DNA of 64,000 bases from Saturnia japonica (GCA_033032175.1 CM065318.1:9176001-9240000), one strand, 5' to 3'. Numbered from the stretch's first letter, positions 24,740-36,470 are shown. Numbers and translations are program-made. The notes: generated from the sequence alone by a model not told the origin.

Positions 24740-24845
24740 AGCAAGCCTCTCGGTAGCTGGATATGCACTGGCTGATCCCGAAACGCGACAAACCAAAAGA
24801 GAAAACCGTGATGGGTTTATCTTTATCACCATGCCATGCACGTCC
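24740..24845 (+). repeat. Dispersed repeat family C, copy 3
   Basis: It carries GATCCCGAAACGCGACAAAC and GTGATGGGTTTATC, the best-preserved core of the family in this window. Confidence 0.65.
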
Positions 24846-25437
24846 TAGTTAGGTACAGATTTCCACCAATATTTGTCACATTCGAATAATTTTACCTATT
24901 TTTCAATGAATATGATAATCATTTCTTATTGAAAAAATATTGGAATTAATTAAATTATTTGAATTGCTTTTACACTTTGAATAATTCGGTTTATTCGAAT
25001 ATTCTTACACTCTTAAACGATATACACGTAGCGTATAAAATAAAAAAGTAACATTGTATTATAGTTATAAATTATTTGAATATGTCTATTTGGAATGCTA
25101 GTATGTAAATATATGATTAATACACGTTTAAGACTGAAAAGTATTCAAGAAGAATCTGTAAGTATCAAAAAACGTGCCAAATGTGACTCACTGCTTGAAG
25201 TGAACCAGTTGGTGTAAGATAAGTTTACACGCATCTGGAACCCATTACTGACATTCTTGTGAACATGCTCTATGAAATAGCATTGAAATAATTTTATATT
25301 AATATTCGCCAAAGACAAACTATTATAAGCAGTCGTAGACGTAGACCAAAAACGTATTTCATGTTCAGCTGCTAATATGTAGTTAACTCTTCGGATTGTC
25401 CATTAAAATTTAGAATCACGAATTTAATTATTTTTTT
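24846..25437. other. AT-rich spacer, nothing recognised
   Basis: No feature was recognised. Confidence 0.3.
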
Positions 25438-25503
25438 CTGGCTACACTGTTAGCCATTGGGGCCCTAAAGCCGCTACGGATTTTACAGCTACACCGAACT
25501 TGA
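25438..25503 (+). repeat. Dispersed repeat family F, copy 4
   Basis: CTGGCTACACTGTTAGCC, GGGGCCCTAAAGCCGC and TTTTACAGCTACACC are diverged from the other copies, and the right end is lost. Confidence 0.65.
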
Positions 25504-25764
25504 CCTATAATCACGAAGATCAACGGAAACTGTCACAACTGAAATGTTGCTCGTGGCTTACTGCCGTTTTCTGCAGCATACACCGGCGGCAAATCCACTG
25601 AACGGCTGGCATAGTGTGTAGGAGACAGAAGCCTTAAACGACAAACAAAGGGTCTTCACTTTTGTATAATACTCAATTAGAACGTGGATTTGCGAGACAT
25701 TAAAAGTTTTGTTTTTTTGATAAGGGAGTGAGGACTGAGGAGTAAAATAAAGAAAAACCATCTA

Positions 25765-25835
25765 AGTTTATCCAGTAGTTTTTGCGTGATGCGCACACTG
25801 CGGGAAACCTCAATCATTTTATTTATATAGATTAC
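25765..25835 (+). repeat. Short repeat tail shared with 63003-63070
   Basis: ATCCAGTAGTTTTTGCGTGAT and the following CGCACAC...AACCTCAATCATTTTATTT segment recur at 63008-63068, each followed by TATATAGAT. This looks like the tail of a dispersed element. Confidence 0.55.
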
Positions 25836-26629
25836 TTGATTATTAAAACAAATACGTAATATTGGATATTTCATTACAATACTTAAAATAATACAATGAA
25901 TTATTTAACTTTACATAAAAAATAAACACAGATTAAAGTGCCCTTAGCATGTAAAACTTTGCATAAAACTGTTCCTTTAAAGCGCCAATAATTATTTTAT
26001 AAAATGATCTACACTATATGCATATATAGTAAGTAGTACGTACTACAGTATTTTAATCTTAAAGCATGCTGTAAAATAATTACTTTATGTCATTTTTTAT
26101 TTTGCTTAAATGCTCTTACATATTCTTAAATTCTAAACACCTAGTACGATTATTCGTACCTTGTTTATATAAATAGAACTACTATAAATAATGACTTAAC
26201 GGACTATACGATTTTATGCAGCTCTAATTTACAATTTAACCTATATTAAATAATAACAAATAAATCAAACAAATCCTTTCAAAAATCCATAGCTTCGGGG
26301 TATAATTTACATTAATATCTAATATCGAATAATATTTGGTTGACTTTATAAATTTTCCTTTCAATCAATATTTCATTATGACAAGATTGTTGCTCTATCT
26401 ACTAACTATTTAACTGGCTCGCTTTAGCTTCGATGGAATGTTCATAGGAAGTTGTTTCTTGCTGCGGCTATTTATTTTAAGCATTAAAGTTTTATTATGA
26501 TAAAAAATGTATTCAACAAAATTGTTTTTCGGATTTACAGTTTATCTAAAATTAGACAGAGACGTTCAAAAAATAAAAATTAAATTGATAAACAATTAAT
26601 CAAATATCTTGAAATCTCGAGTGACTTCT
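25836..26629. other. AT-rich spacer, nothing recognised
   Basis: No feature was recognised. Confidence 0.3.
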
Positions 26630-26860
26630 AAGCGTGCTCCATCGTAGACCACATCATCATTTCGATCAGGAGAAGAGGTAGTGGTCAAACGCAAGCCTAT
26701 CCATAGTATAAAAAAGTAAAGATTTCTACCGCTCTGTTTTTGTTATGCTTGTGTTAACGACTTTTTTTATACAACTAAGGTAGAAAACAAGCATACGACT
26801 TGCCTGATGTTAAGCGGCCAGCGTGGCCTACAGTTATCACTAGCGTAGTAATTCTTATAA
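26630..26860 (+). repeat. Fragments of dispersed elements (family E, copy 1)
   Basis: The left part has GACCACATCATCATTTCGAT and AGTGGTCAAACGCAAGCC, a 3'-end type I recall from lepidopteran LINEs. The right part (26765-26850) has TATACAACTAAGGTAGAAAA, CAAGCATACG and CCTGATGTTAAG, matching 30960-31010. Confidence 0.45.
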
Positions 26861-27310
26861 AGTCAATTCAAATGAAAACATTTTGTTAAAGTTTATTACA
26901 GTAGAAAAATTATGGTGTGGGTAAATTGTAAAAAAAAAATATCAACAAACGTATTCTTATAAGTGTTATAAAATGTGTCATAAGCAGATTTCTAATTTAT
27001 AAATTTGTGTGTATAATATTAGATAAATCTTTCTGTGCTGGACTCTAGGCAATCGACAACAATTACTGTCAAAACAATAGCAAACGATCTATGATACCGT
27101 TAGACGCTTACGGCTACGGTCAAATGTGGCCCTTATCCTGATTTTGCGATCGCAAGAGTTATGTGTTAGTCTTTGAAAATACTTTATTGTTCGGAATTGT
27201 TGTCATTAATTTAAAGTTAACTAATTATTTGTACCAAACAGTTTTTGTAAAATTTATATTCAAAATATTTCAAAGACATTCAGGCATATCTATAATAATA
27301 TTATAAGGTT
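26861..27310. other. AT-rich spacer, nothing recognised
   Basis: No feature was recognised. Confidence 0.3.
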
Positions 27311-27455
27311 AACTGCCTCATTAGCCTAGTAGTTTTAAGCGTGACCTCTATGATCGAGGTCCCGAGTTCAGTTCACAGGTTAAGGAAATGTTATTGGTTT
27401 TTTTCTATGAAATTCTCGTTAGTATATCGAAGTTGGCTTTGTGCCCGATTTATTC
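27311..27455 (+). repeat. tRNA-derived SINE, copy 1
   Basis: An A-box-like TTAGCCTAGTAGT and a decayed B box (GAGTTCAGTTC) are spaced as in a tRNA gene. The body TTTCTATGAAATTCTC, a CGAAGTTGGCTTTGTGCCCG stretch and the same A-box flank also occur in the minus-strand copy at 49381-49525. RNA polymerase III promoter boxes followed by a non-tRNA body define a SINE. It is not a functional tRNA. Confidence 0.65.
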
Positions 27456-27569
27456 ATCGGAATTTAATTCATTCATTTAATTAAATTGAAATTTGATGAG
27501 ATGAATGAGATTGAAATTCGTTTGAATGCGCTGATCTCTGGAACTACCACGGGCTATTTCTATAATTCA

Positions 27570-27833
27570 TCACTTGTTTTTGCCGGGTTTCTTACTTCGG
27601 TAGAGACATTGTAGTACATTTGGCAATAGCGTTGATGGACTTTTTCTGACTGCCATCTCAACCTGTTCAGAGCTGAATTCTTGGATCGGACCTTCAATAG
27701 CGGCTATTGGTGCCGATTTTTCGTAAGGGTAGGTCTCATTAAGTAGCATAAGTATCACGATCAATGTCGTTGCATGATGTAGTTGAAGAGGCTTTCTTAA
27801 ACATTGAGTACCTAACTTCCATAGGTCATACAA
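27570..27833 (-). pseudogene. Probable LINE reverse-transcriptase remnant
   Basis: An 87-codon frame contains APIAAIEGPIQEFSSEQVEM followed by AVRKS. This resembles the segment just before reverse transcriptase domain 0 in LINE ORF2 (pattern P(I/V)xExxxEEVxxAlkxmkxxKaxGPD), but the diagnostic KAxGPD motif is missing. Further short minus-strand frames extend to about 27960. The assignment rests on this one pattern. Confidence 0.35.
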
Positions 27834-28192
27834 GTCACAGGAACATGCCCGTCTGAACGATCCTTAGAAAGTCTCAAACATGACATCAATCAGCACAGGA
27901 TTTGTTTCGAGCGCGACCAACCTGTGAGCACACTGGACACGTGTCTTTAGATCCCACTTCTGATAACGGAGCAGGTACAGAGTCAGGTCGTGTTTCGATG
28001 CAGGGCGGTATTGAACTAGGGTAGTTCCATTATGGACGGCACCACCATTACGACTATCATCATCATCGGTCTTGTGTTGTGACTGTCGGTCCTATTTATA
28101 TGGATTTTTCCGATTGTGGTCGAGTATATCCCAAACAAGTCGAACACGTTATTTCAAAATGTTTTGACTACAACAAAGTAATTTAGCGGAAT

Positions 28193-28750
28193 TTGTGTTA
28201 TTTTGACAGTAATGGCCCCGGTATATACAAGGTGTCCAGAAAGGGTATCGGGTATTTGTTTTCGCGCCATATTCGAAACGGGGCGTCTGAAGGGTACGGG
28301 GGGAGGGGTTCGTGGCGTCCGCCATTTTGTGGAGTTTTAGTCACGACGGAACAGTACTCGGGGACGCATCGCGCATTTTGCGTACGAGCGTATTATCGTA
28401 ATGGTGATTCAATAGTGACTGCTCAACGTCTCTATCGTGCGGAATATCGTACACGCCACGCGCCAAGTGACGATAGCATTAGGAAATGGATCAGGATGTT
28501 CGAGAATACAGGTGCGACAGTTAAAATTCAAAACTCTGGTCGTCCTCGTTCAGTTCGCGATGAAGAAACAATTGAAGAAGTTGAGGCGTCGGTTCGTCAA
28601 AATCCGTCTTTATCCATCCGAAAGCGAAGCCAAGCGTTGAACATCAAAAAATCGACTTTACATTCGATTTTAAAGAAAGACTTACATCTAAAAGCCTATA
28701 AAATTCAATTGGTTCAAGAATTGAAGGATACGGACTATGCAATCGACTGA
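28193..28750 (+). pseudogene. Transposase N-terminal part of copy 2, read-through from flanking DNA
   Basis: A 185-codon frame opens at an ATG 35 bp outside the element, reads through the left inverted repeat and leader, and enters the transposase frame. The usual start codon is ACG here. The frame includes both helix-turn-helix units and the GRPR linker but ends at the frameshift before the catalytic core. The 2-base insertion in the leader is what joins the outside frame to the transposase frame. If transcribed it would give a DNA-binding-only product. No evidence for expression is visible. Confidence 0.6.
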
Positions 28751-29531
28751 ATTTTGCGAACGAAATGCTGCAGCGATTTAACAACTTTGACAACATACTG
28801 TTCAGTGACGAAGCAAATTTTCACCTGAATGGTCATGTTAATAAGCAGAATTGTCGGTACTGGGCAGTGGAGAATCCGAGACGAAAGCATGAACGACCCC
28901 TGCATAGCCCAAAGGTCGTTGTTTGGGCCGCTATGTCTGCTAAAGGCATAATTGGTCCTTATTTTCATGAAGATCAACGAGGCCGAGCAATTAATTTGAA
29001 TAGTGACCGTTATTGTGATATGTTACGAAATTTTTTGGTACCAGAGTTGCAGGAGTTTGCAGGTTTCAACTCAAGAACGTGGTTCCAGCAAGATAGGGCC
29101 ACTTGCCATACCTCAAATGACTCAATGGAAGTTGTTAACGAATTATTCCCTAATAAAGTCATTTCGCGAAGGGGTAACATCAACTGGCCTCCCAGAAGCC
29201 CCGACCTTAGCCCGCTTGACTATTTTGCATGGGGATACCTTAAAAGTAAGGTTTATCAAAACAATCCGACGAATCTAACCCAGTTAAAGCAAAACATCAG
29301 GTCAGAAATGGCAGCAATATCGATAGCTATATGTCAACGTGTTATCGCCAATCTTCGTTTCCGTTTAGAAGAGTGCCAGCAACGTAACGGTCATCATTTG
29401 GATATCATCATCTTTTCCAAATAATTATCCAATTCATATGCTAATAATAAACAATAAACTTTTTTATTGCATACAAATAATTTTTGTTTCATTGAACTTA
29501 AAAATACCCGATACCCTTTCTGGACACCTTG
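28228..29531 (+). mobile_element. DD41D mariner-type transposon, copy 2, ends intact, gene broken
   Basis: This 1304-bp copy lies in the same orientation as copy 1, 7.0 kb to its right. Its ends are the same and TA flanks both sides (28226-28227 and 29532-29533). Compared with copy 1 it has a 2-base G insertion in the leader, loss of the transposase ATG (ACG at 28348) and a 1-base deletion near 28740. One substitution changes the residue after the second catalytic Asp. The ends should still be recognisable by copy 1 transposase, so it could in principle be mobilised in trans (inference). Confidence 0.95.
28765..29424 (+). pseudogene. Transposase catalytic part of copy 2
   Basis: After the 1-base deletion the frame continues from an internal Met for 219 codons, equivalent to residues 141-359 of copy 1. 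All three catalytic Asp positions remain (in FSDEANF, QQDRATCH and SPLDYF), with Gly to Arg after the second. It lacks the DNA-binding domain, so it cannot act as a transposase alone. Confidence 0.85.
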
Positions 29532-29533
29532 TA

Positions 29534-30957
29534 CATTCGAATTGAGTAACCTTCGTCTTATTTTGAAGTTTGTTAAATCATTCATTCATTCATATTATTA
29601 TATCAGTAATGAGATTTTGTTCTTTCATTGTTTATATTACTTATTGTACCTACCTTACTCTTTTAAGGTATGAGGTAACCAATCAGGCAAAAATTACACC
29701 TGATGTTAAATAATCAACGCAATCTATAGCCAAGCATAACCAACTCTAAAAGGACCGCAGTCGTGAAGCCAAGTCCATGCTTGCTGTATTGTTGTTTTAC
29801 GACATTGCAGTTGCGGTGCAGTGCGGCAGTGATGTTACTACAATCTATCCTTGCACAAGTTTTAACAATTGTTGCATATTTTAGTAGCTGCTTTTATTAG
29901 TTTTTATAACAAATGTAACTGTACATTTATAAATTTCCATGCTTCTAGTTTTATATATGTATATATATTATTTCTCAAAGATAGTTTTCCTAGTACGTCA
30001 TAGCTCCCTTAACTCTTTATGAAAATTAATGATTAAAACATCATTTTAATAATTATGCTCCCCGATATTGATTACACAAAAAAAAATGTTATAAAGAAAA
30101 TCTTTTTATTAGCAATAGTTATATATATATGTATGTATTCAATTAATATGTAGGAGGCATCATCAATTAATAATCGGGATTGTCCCGGTATTTAACATTA
30201 GTCCCGGAGGGCGTCGGCCGCTGTCGGTTTGGTAATTTGTCCCGGTAGTTTATCCTTGTAACACAGAGACTCATGGAGTTAGGTGTGGACCCATTGATTT
30301 ATACTTTATGTACAAATTTTGGTATATTTATTTCATTTAACTAAACTAAATATAATATTTAAAAATATAATCGTAGAAAATTCTATTTATTTTTTATAAT
30401 GTGTTCGATGTTGTATCTTCGAGAAATTTCGATCCATGTCTTCCTCCAAACCTAAGCTCTATTTTATGTATTACTGTTTGATTCAACTACTCTATTCAGT
30501 CAAAAATTTTGTTTTCGTTTATTTTCTCTTCGGAACAAAACGTCTCGTAATTGCAACTACTAATACAGAAGCTTCGCGGGTATGCGTACAACCTACCAAA
30601 GTTTTATCACAATTAGATGAATTATTTAGGAACGCATACGAGTAAAAAAGAAAAGAAATATTCATTTTTATACATATTGATTGGTTCGGTAAAATGAGTA
30701 CAGATCATCCAATTTTGATCAATAAATCGACGATAGACGATCTATTGGCAGTTTTCAATATTGATCTTTTCTATTGTATATATAATTCCATTTTGGCCGA
30801 TCCTTCGTCTTTTTTTGCAAGGAAGCTATATAAAATTAAGTTAAGTAATTGTTAATAGTAGTTTTTATGTTGTTTGGAAATTTTCTTGTGAAGTTTAAAT
30901 TACACAGGCAACATAGTCGCCCAAGCGACTAAGTCTAAAAAAAGAGATAAAAAATCT
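29534..30957. other. AT-rich stretch with a GTCCCGG cluster
   Basis: At 30179-30250 the motif GTCCCGG occurs three times in about 70 bases, around a GC-rich centre (GGAGGGCGTCGGCCGCTGTC). The rest is AT-rich without recognised features. Confidence 0.4.
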
Positions 30958-31140
30958 TTTCTATACAACTAAAGTAGCATACAAGCATACGGGCCGCCTG
31001 ATGGTAAGTGACTACCGTAACTATGGACGCTTGAAATACTATATGTGTCACTATCGCGTTGCCGACCTTGAATCCCTCTACCCCAAGGAACTCTGGAAAC
31101 CTTACTCATCACAAGAACACCACAAAGTTATTTGACTGCG
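30958..31140 (+). repeat. Dispersed repeat family E, copy 2
   Basis: CTATACAACTAAAGTAGCAT, ACAAGCATACGGGCCGCCTG and ATGGTAAGTGACTACCGTAA are followed by a GTCACTATCGCGTTGCCGACC block. This is a longer form of the fragment at 26765. It resembles a LINE-associated segment common in moths (memory). Confidence 0.55.
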
Positions 31141-34100
31141 ATCTTCTGTATATTGGATGTATTCCACCAGTCTGACTGCCCCAAGTAGAGAGAATCCTCG
31201 AAAGAAATGTATCTATTAATTAGGCACGTAGACCACTTACATACATGCATTTGAATCAATACTATTTTATGGTAATTGCAAAACGGATATAAATATAACA
31301 ATTTTATACTCAAAAAAAGTTTAACAAATTACTTTAATGCTAGGGCCTGTTAACTAGAGGGTAAACGTGTGTGGTAAGACTTAGGAGTGATAGATCTATG
31401 CCTGGAGCTTCGGCACGCAGTCTAGGAAAACTAAGGAATCGCAAATACCCCGAGGATGTATCCTCTGTGAGAACTGATAGCTATGTAATTAAGGTTTGAG
31501 TCGCATAGTTAGAGGTATTTATTTATAAGTTAATAAAGCTACCCACTGGCTTATGGCAACCGTGCGGGTGTATTCCATTTTTGTCGATCGTGTAATGAGC
31601 AGAATACCTTAACCATACGGATCTCAACATATTTAATTAATCAATTGTACAATTTGTTTCGGCAGAATAAAAATCAATAGTTACATTTTTCTGTTACTAT
31701 ATGTAGGTACACTGATAAATGAATGAAAAGCTTAATTAGGTATGATTTTTCAGTGAGTTTTATACATTTAAACACTAGAATCAAATAATATACTTATGTT
31801 GTTTATTATCTTACAAACAATAATACAATGTTAATACAAACAATAGTATTTCGCAAATCAGACTCACATCGGATAACGCCCATATATTTATGACATTAAA
31901 AAAATATAGTTTAACTTATTTTAGATATTTTAGTTTTTTTTTAATGCTCCCGACATCGGTGATTTTTTATCTTTATGAAAACTAATTGATTTGTGAAATA
32001 AAACGTGATTTTTAACGGATAATGAAGGTATCTCTTTAAGTGGCGTTTAGGCCCTTAATTAATCCTTTTTTAATGTATTAGTAGGTAGGTACTTATCAGA
32101 GGGATACTAAGAATAAGAATTTTAGGATCTGGATATAGATATCTTCTAAGTATTCAATTTTTTCGGTTATTAATACAGATATTAAATTATTTCAGATATC
32201 CTATAGTTTCAGATAATTCCAGTTATGGATATCATAAGTTTCAAATAGTTGTATTTAGAAGAAAATTATGTACATTTGGACATTTGTTGGTGTACAGTGT
32301 TAATTTTATTTTAGATAATTATTAGTTAAATTTTAAGTTATTTTTGATGTTCTATAATATCTCATTCGACTCCCTATCCCTATCCAAAAGTTCCGAAGCA
32401 TTTACATAGGTTACCATAGAATACGGTTTTGGATATTTTTTATTTAGAATATCCGATATTTTCGGTTACGGTTACGGAATTCTATAATACCTCTGGTATC
32501 TATATACCTAATGCTGATATAATAATTTTCCATTTCTCCATAGAAACTATGTATTCAAAATCCATTTACATAACATTTTGATGCAACTTTATTCCTGCTT
32601 AGATTTTAGTTTAAGGGGGTTCTACTTAATGTAGGGTAAATAATAACTTAATTTATCATAATAAACGAATAGCTGCCTATTTATATGAGTTAGAAAACGT
32701 ATAGTATGCTATGTCAAAAAATAATGCAAAGTAAACTAGGTATTGTACAACCCTTTCCGATACACCATCACAGCTGGTTGAAAGCGAAGGGAACGCGCCT
32801 GTCGCGTATCCTTTATCTCACTCAGATACCACATTTCACGTTGTGGATGCGATCCAGAAACACTTACGAATTGCGGAAGGTTTGCAGACGAATCATTTTA
32901 AAGTTCTTATAAAATATACTCGTATATATATATATATATATATAATGATAGACAAACGAGTAGTAGAATACAAAGTAGAGGACAAATACTTTGTGATTTA
33001 GTCACAAAGAAAAACAAAAACAACCAATTTACTAAAAATCAAAGTAAATATAATAAACTACTATAAATTACATGAATAAGACTTATTTCCCATAGACTGA
33101 TTCTCGAATCGAAGCTAATATACCTTAATATAATTGATATAATTGATATAATTAATATTATTATCTATAAATACAAAAGTATATATAGTATATGTACTAC
33201 ATTCGATAAACTGAAAATATTTCTAAACATAAAGTGTTGTAGGTATACTTACGATAAAGTAAAAACGATATTTCGCAACGTAAATTATCTTCTGTACACA
33301 CTGTACAACATACTACAGTAATCACAAATAGATTCCCCCAATAATTTGTAGTAAGAATAATTTGTCAAAACAAAAAACGTTAGAAGTTATTTTTTATTAT
33401 ATGTTACAAAGCATAAAAAATAAACCGTACATTGGTAAATATCATTAAAATATATTAACTCGCATGTGTTATGCACATTTTAATGATTTCAAAACTGTAA
33501 AATGCTCTCCTGTAAAGTTGGAAATTTCGACTTACGATACTTTACGCAGGAGGGATCGTTAAAATGAATGATCTCCAAGATCTCTAAAAGGGATAAGATA
33601 AATGTGTGAATGATTTGATCCGAGAAAAATATTTGCGAATTACATTACGGTAATATCGTAGGTGTAAAACTATAGTGCAATATCATAATTTTAGTTAAGT
33701 CTACCCAAGAAATGAACCCGAAAAACTTAAAGAAAACCTCAATTTTTGATTAAAGTTTATTGGTTTAAAACTTAAGTAGCAAAATTCGATTGATTGTTGG
33801 TTTTTAAAGATTAGTTAAAGGTTGTATATCTAATACTGTAACAATATTCTTTACAATATAATAATTAATATACGTTGTTATGGTTTTCATGGATATTTTT
33901 TATATAAACTAAATTCAAAAGTTAATCGCTAACTATAAAATATACTAAAATACAATATAAGTAATGTAAATACTTCTTAGAGACTTATCGTTGTACTAAA
34001 GTAGATGGCATTAATGCAGTACAAGCTTATAAAATATTATAATAAATTTCTTTAACTTCAGCTACTCGTTCATAGATGGCGCTAAATTCAAAACGTAAAT

Positions 34101-34200
34101 GTACCATTGAACTTTGTACATCTACGTTATTTTTTGACACAAAAGTAAAATTGTATATTTTAATTAACATAAAACAATGTCGTTTAAAAAATTAACATAC
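31141..34200. other. Stretch left of the last recognised ADAMTS-like exon
   Basis: A TA microsatellite (about 10 units) lies near 32923-32944. Next exons of the minus-strand gene are expected to the left, starting in phase 0 and encoding more cysteine-rich and spacer sequence. I looked for a GCD...CG.C-type exon with splice sites and found none here, so this is probably intron. Confidence 0.4.
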
Positions 34201-34331
34201 CTTGCAGGATCCTTGAACGCATATGGCCCTGAAACCTGGCTTTGTGCAAGGCGTGCCATCAGACACTAAAGCCAAAGAAGCGTAAAATTGCTGCCCACGA
34301 GGCCGGCAATTAAGGATGCATGGAGCATTGC
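34201..34331 (-). CDS. ADAMTS-like secreted matrix protein, exon 6 (cysteine-rich module)
   Basis: This exon adds residues 181-224 of the predicted protein. It reads NAPCILNCRPRGQQFY, then VSDGTPCTK and AICVQGSCK. This is the hallmark (N)(P)C.L.C...G..FY......DGTPC......CV.G.C. of the ADAMTS cysteine-rich region in ADAMTS, ADAMTSL and papilin proteins. The acceptor is TTTTCAG (34332-34338 on the minus strand) and the donor is GTATGT. The exon enters in phase 1 (completing a Gly codon) and leaves in phase 0. Five cysteines are visible. There is no zinc protease HExxH anywhere upstream, which separates it from true ADAMTS enzymes. The protein probably acts in extracellular matrix or basement membrane. 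Confidence 0.85.
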
Positions 34332-34522
34332 CTGAAAATTTAAATTTAGCAATAGTATTCAAACAAAAATCACTTTTGTAAAATTCAAAATAACATTAAG
34401 CAAAAATAGTTTTTTAAGCATTATTTGTATATTTTACATGAAGCGGGTATTTTTGCTATTTTAGACAATTTCAACATGTTTATATTTATTTTGAAAATCA
34501 ATAGGATCATCATATAACTTAC
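34332..34522 (-). other. Intron 5 of the ADAMTS-like gene
   Basis: A 191-base intron with donor GTAAGT and acceptor TTTTCAG. It is AT-rich with no other content. Confidence 0.8.
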
Positions 34523-34625
34523 CATCTACATAAGGAACCCAGGTATAAAACCGACCACGGAATGGTCTACGATCATATACCGCGCACTGGTCTGCACGAG
34601 AGTCCCGTTGTACACCCGGGCAAGG
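34523..34625 (-). CDS. ADAMTS-like secreted matrix protein, exon 5 (TSP1 end and cysteine-rich start)
   Basis: Residues 147-180 begin PCPGVQRDSRADQCAVYDRR and continue PFRGRFYTWVPYVD. The first Cys (148) is the sixth of the TSP1 repeat. The DxRxxQCAxY....F.G..Y.WVPY segment is the conserved opening of the ADAMTSL/papilin cysteine-rich module. The closest wording I recall is ADAMTSL4/THSD4 (QCALYN.RP), but family assignment between these and papilin is uncertain. Acceptor is TATTTACAG and donor GTAAGT. Length 103 shifts phase from 0 to 1, as the next exon requires. Confidence 0.88.
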
Positions 34626-35560
34626 CTGTAAATATAAAACAATTTGGTTATTGTAATCCAATGGGTAACTACCTATATAATATACGTAATTGAGATTATA
34701 GACAATATTGTAATTATTTATTATGAAACAAATTTATTTTGTTAAATTTAATCAATAATACAAAAGCTACATATATATTGTAGGTTCATTTAAGAATTCA
34801 ACAAAAGTTTTTTTTTCTTTATCAAGATGTAACATTGAGGAACAAGTTTTGTATAAAATATTAACTCTCAAAACATTTATTTTGTACCGATTATTAAGTA
34901 GGTAGGTACACACAGTTGTCACGCAGAATAACTATAGGTTTCGGCAGTTCCTTAAAAGGGATCAAAGTGCAACTTAGGCACAGCCGAATTTCACCACTAC
35001 ACTGTCTACTATATTTCCTAGAGCTTGTTGCACTGTACCTTCAGCGCTCGCCCCCAAACCCAGTGAAGCTGTGAAAGCCTTCTGAGGCTTCAGAGCCCTT
35101 AAGGCTAACCGTATAGTCAAATCGAAAAAGGTCTAGGTACTGTATTTATTTTTAAAACCTTTTTAAATATGTTAGAATAGTGCTTAAAGTTATATTGACG
35201 GCAAAGTAAGTGAAGTAAGTAAGACGGTATTAAGTGACCGACTGCGAGCCTACATAAAGGTAGGTACCTACCTTCGTTAGAAAAACATATTACAATATTA
35301 ATTTATGAAATGGCTAACTACGCTTACAAATTAAAAAGGTATAAAGCGAATTATAATTACAATTTCTGCCTGATTTTTTAAAAAAATTCATGGTGAAGTA
35401 CTACTTTTCGGATATTTTTGCTCACGATCACTATCCACTGTTTAAGAATATGTTAGAATATGCAGACCTTAAAGGTCCACCACCATTTAAAATTTTAAAG
35501 AGAGTGCTAAGAGCTAAGAACGACACTGGGTTTCACTGCATAATTATAAGGTGAACTTAC
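34626..35560 (-). other. Intron 4 of the ADAMTS-like gene, with family F copy 5
   Basis: A 935-base intron with donor GTAAGT and acceptor TATTTACAG. It carries a dispersed repeat (family F) at 35044-35119. Confidence 0.75.
35044..35119 (-). repeat. Dispersed repeat family F, copy 5 (minus)
   Basis: The reverse complement of GCGCTCGCCCCCAAACCCAG and the following GTGAAGCTGTGAAAGCC segment matches the family core. It is the only copy found on the minus strand. Confidence 0.75.
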
Positions 35561-35699
35561 TGCGGTATTGCACTCGTGGTACCGCCGGGCTAGTCCGGGA
35601 CAGTCAGGCTCGTTAGCGGGGCCTTTGATCACGTTTCTGGTCGGTCTCGGGCGGTCGACGCTACGTACTAGCTTCCTTCTTTTTCTGCTGCGGCGTATT
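35561..35699 (-). CDS. ADAMTS-like secreted matrix protein, exon 4 (basic insert and TSP1 second half)
   Basis: Residues 100-146. The exon opens with a strongly basic stretch (RIRRSRKRRKLVR, residues 100-112) and then NEPDCPGLARRYHECNTA, which supplies the fourth and fifth TSP1 cysteines (133 and 143). Between the third and fourth TSP1 cysteines there are 39 residues, far more than the usual ten or so, so the exon adds an insert inside the domain. RSRKRR matches a furin-type cleavage consensus (RxRR/RxKR) and could also bind heparan sulfate; both are inference. Acceptor is TTTCATTTCAG and donor GTAAGT. Phase 2 to 0 fits both neighbours. Confidence 0.85.
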
Positions 35700-36354
35700 C
35701 TGAAATGAAATGGGTGAAATGGTAATAATTTAAAAATGTACTACGGTCTATCGAAATAAGTAAGAAGTTTTTATGTGTTCCAATAAAATAATGTAATCTT
35801 TGTCATTTCTCACATTTCCTAAAAATACTGCAGTTCGAAAAAATGGCTATCAATAGATTGATTTTTAACAATAGCAAATCATTAGCAAGATTATTTGCGC
35901 AATGGTAATTATGCATGTTATTGAGATTACGGTTAAATATTTTTATTTGAATTCTTTATTACTGTATAATTACACCACCTACAATGTTGATTTTTTTTAA
36001 TTATTTCCTTTTTATCATAGATTTTCAGTAATAAAAAGTGTTAAATATACGAGAGAGTTTAAAATTTCAAAACGCAACGCTATTGGTCAAACCGAATCGT
36101 GACGTAAAGAGTCCGTCTTCTGTTATCGACAAAGACGAAGTTACTGGGTGTTTTTATAGTTTTGTGATTGTGTTAAGTTTTATCGTTATTTATTAGTCTA
36201 TTTAGTAAAATACTGCATTCTTAAAATGCAAATTGTGGATTGTCGGTAGAGTATGTTCGGCCAGATCACCTAATGATAAGTAACTACCAAATACCTGGGC
36301 TAAATACTTTACTGTATTATAAGACATTAATTGTTTATTTTTTATAGTAGCTCG

Positions 36355-36470
36355 GAAAAATGAAGGCAATCTACCTGATGGTATGGTACCTACAATCCAA
36401 AAACAACGGTGACCATCGAGAGATTGACACGGCATACCAAAAGGATCCAGATACCCTACCACCCCGCTTG
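36355..36470 (+). repeat. Dispersed repeat family C, copy 4 (upstream arm only)
   Basis: CAATCCAAAAACAACGGTGA and CCATCGAGAGATTGACACGG match the upstream arm seen in the minus-strand copies at 42390 and 44160. The GAAACGCGAC core is absent. Confidence 0.5.

Noticed and set aside
24500..24775. 91-codon plus-strand frame with basic residues
   Set aside because: Its right end runs into repeat family C and the rest shows no motif.
25558..25761. Minus-strand frame ending in a GTAAGC donor-like site, considered as a further ADAMTS-like exon
   Set aside because: The cysteine spacing does not match the expected GCD...CG.C module and no acceptor in the right phase was found.
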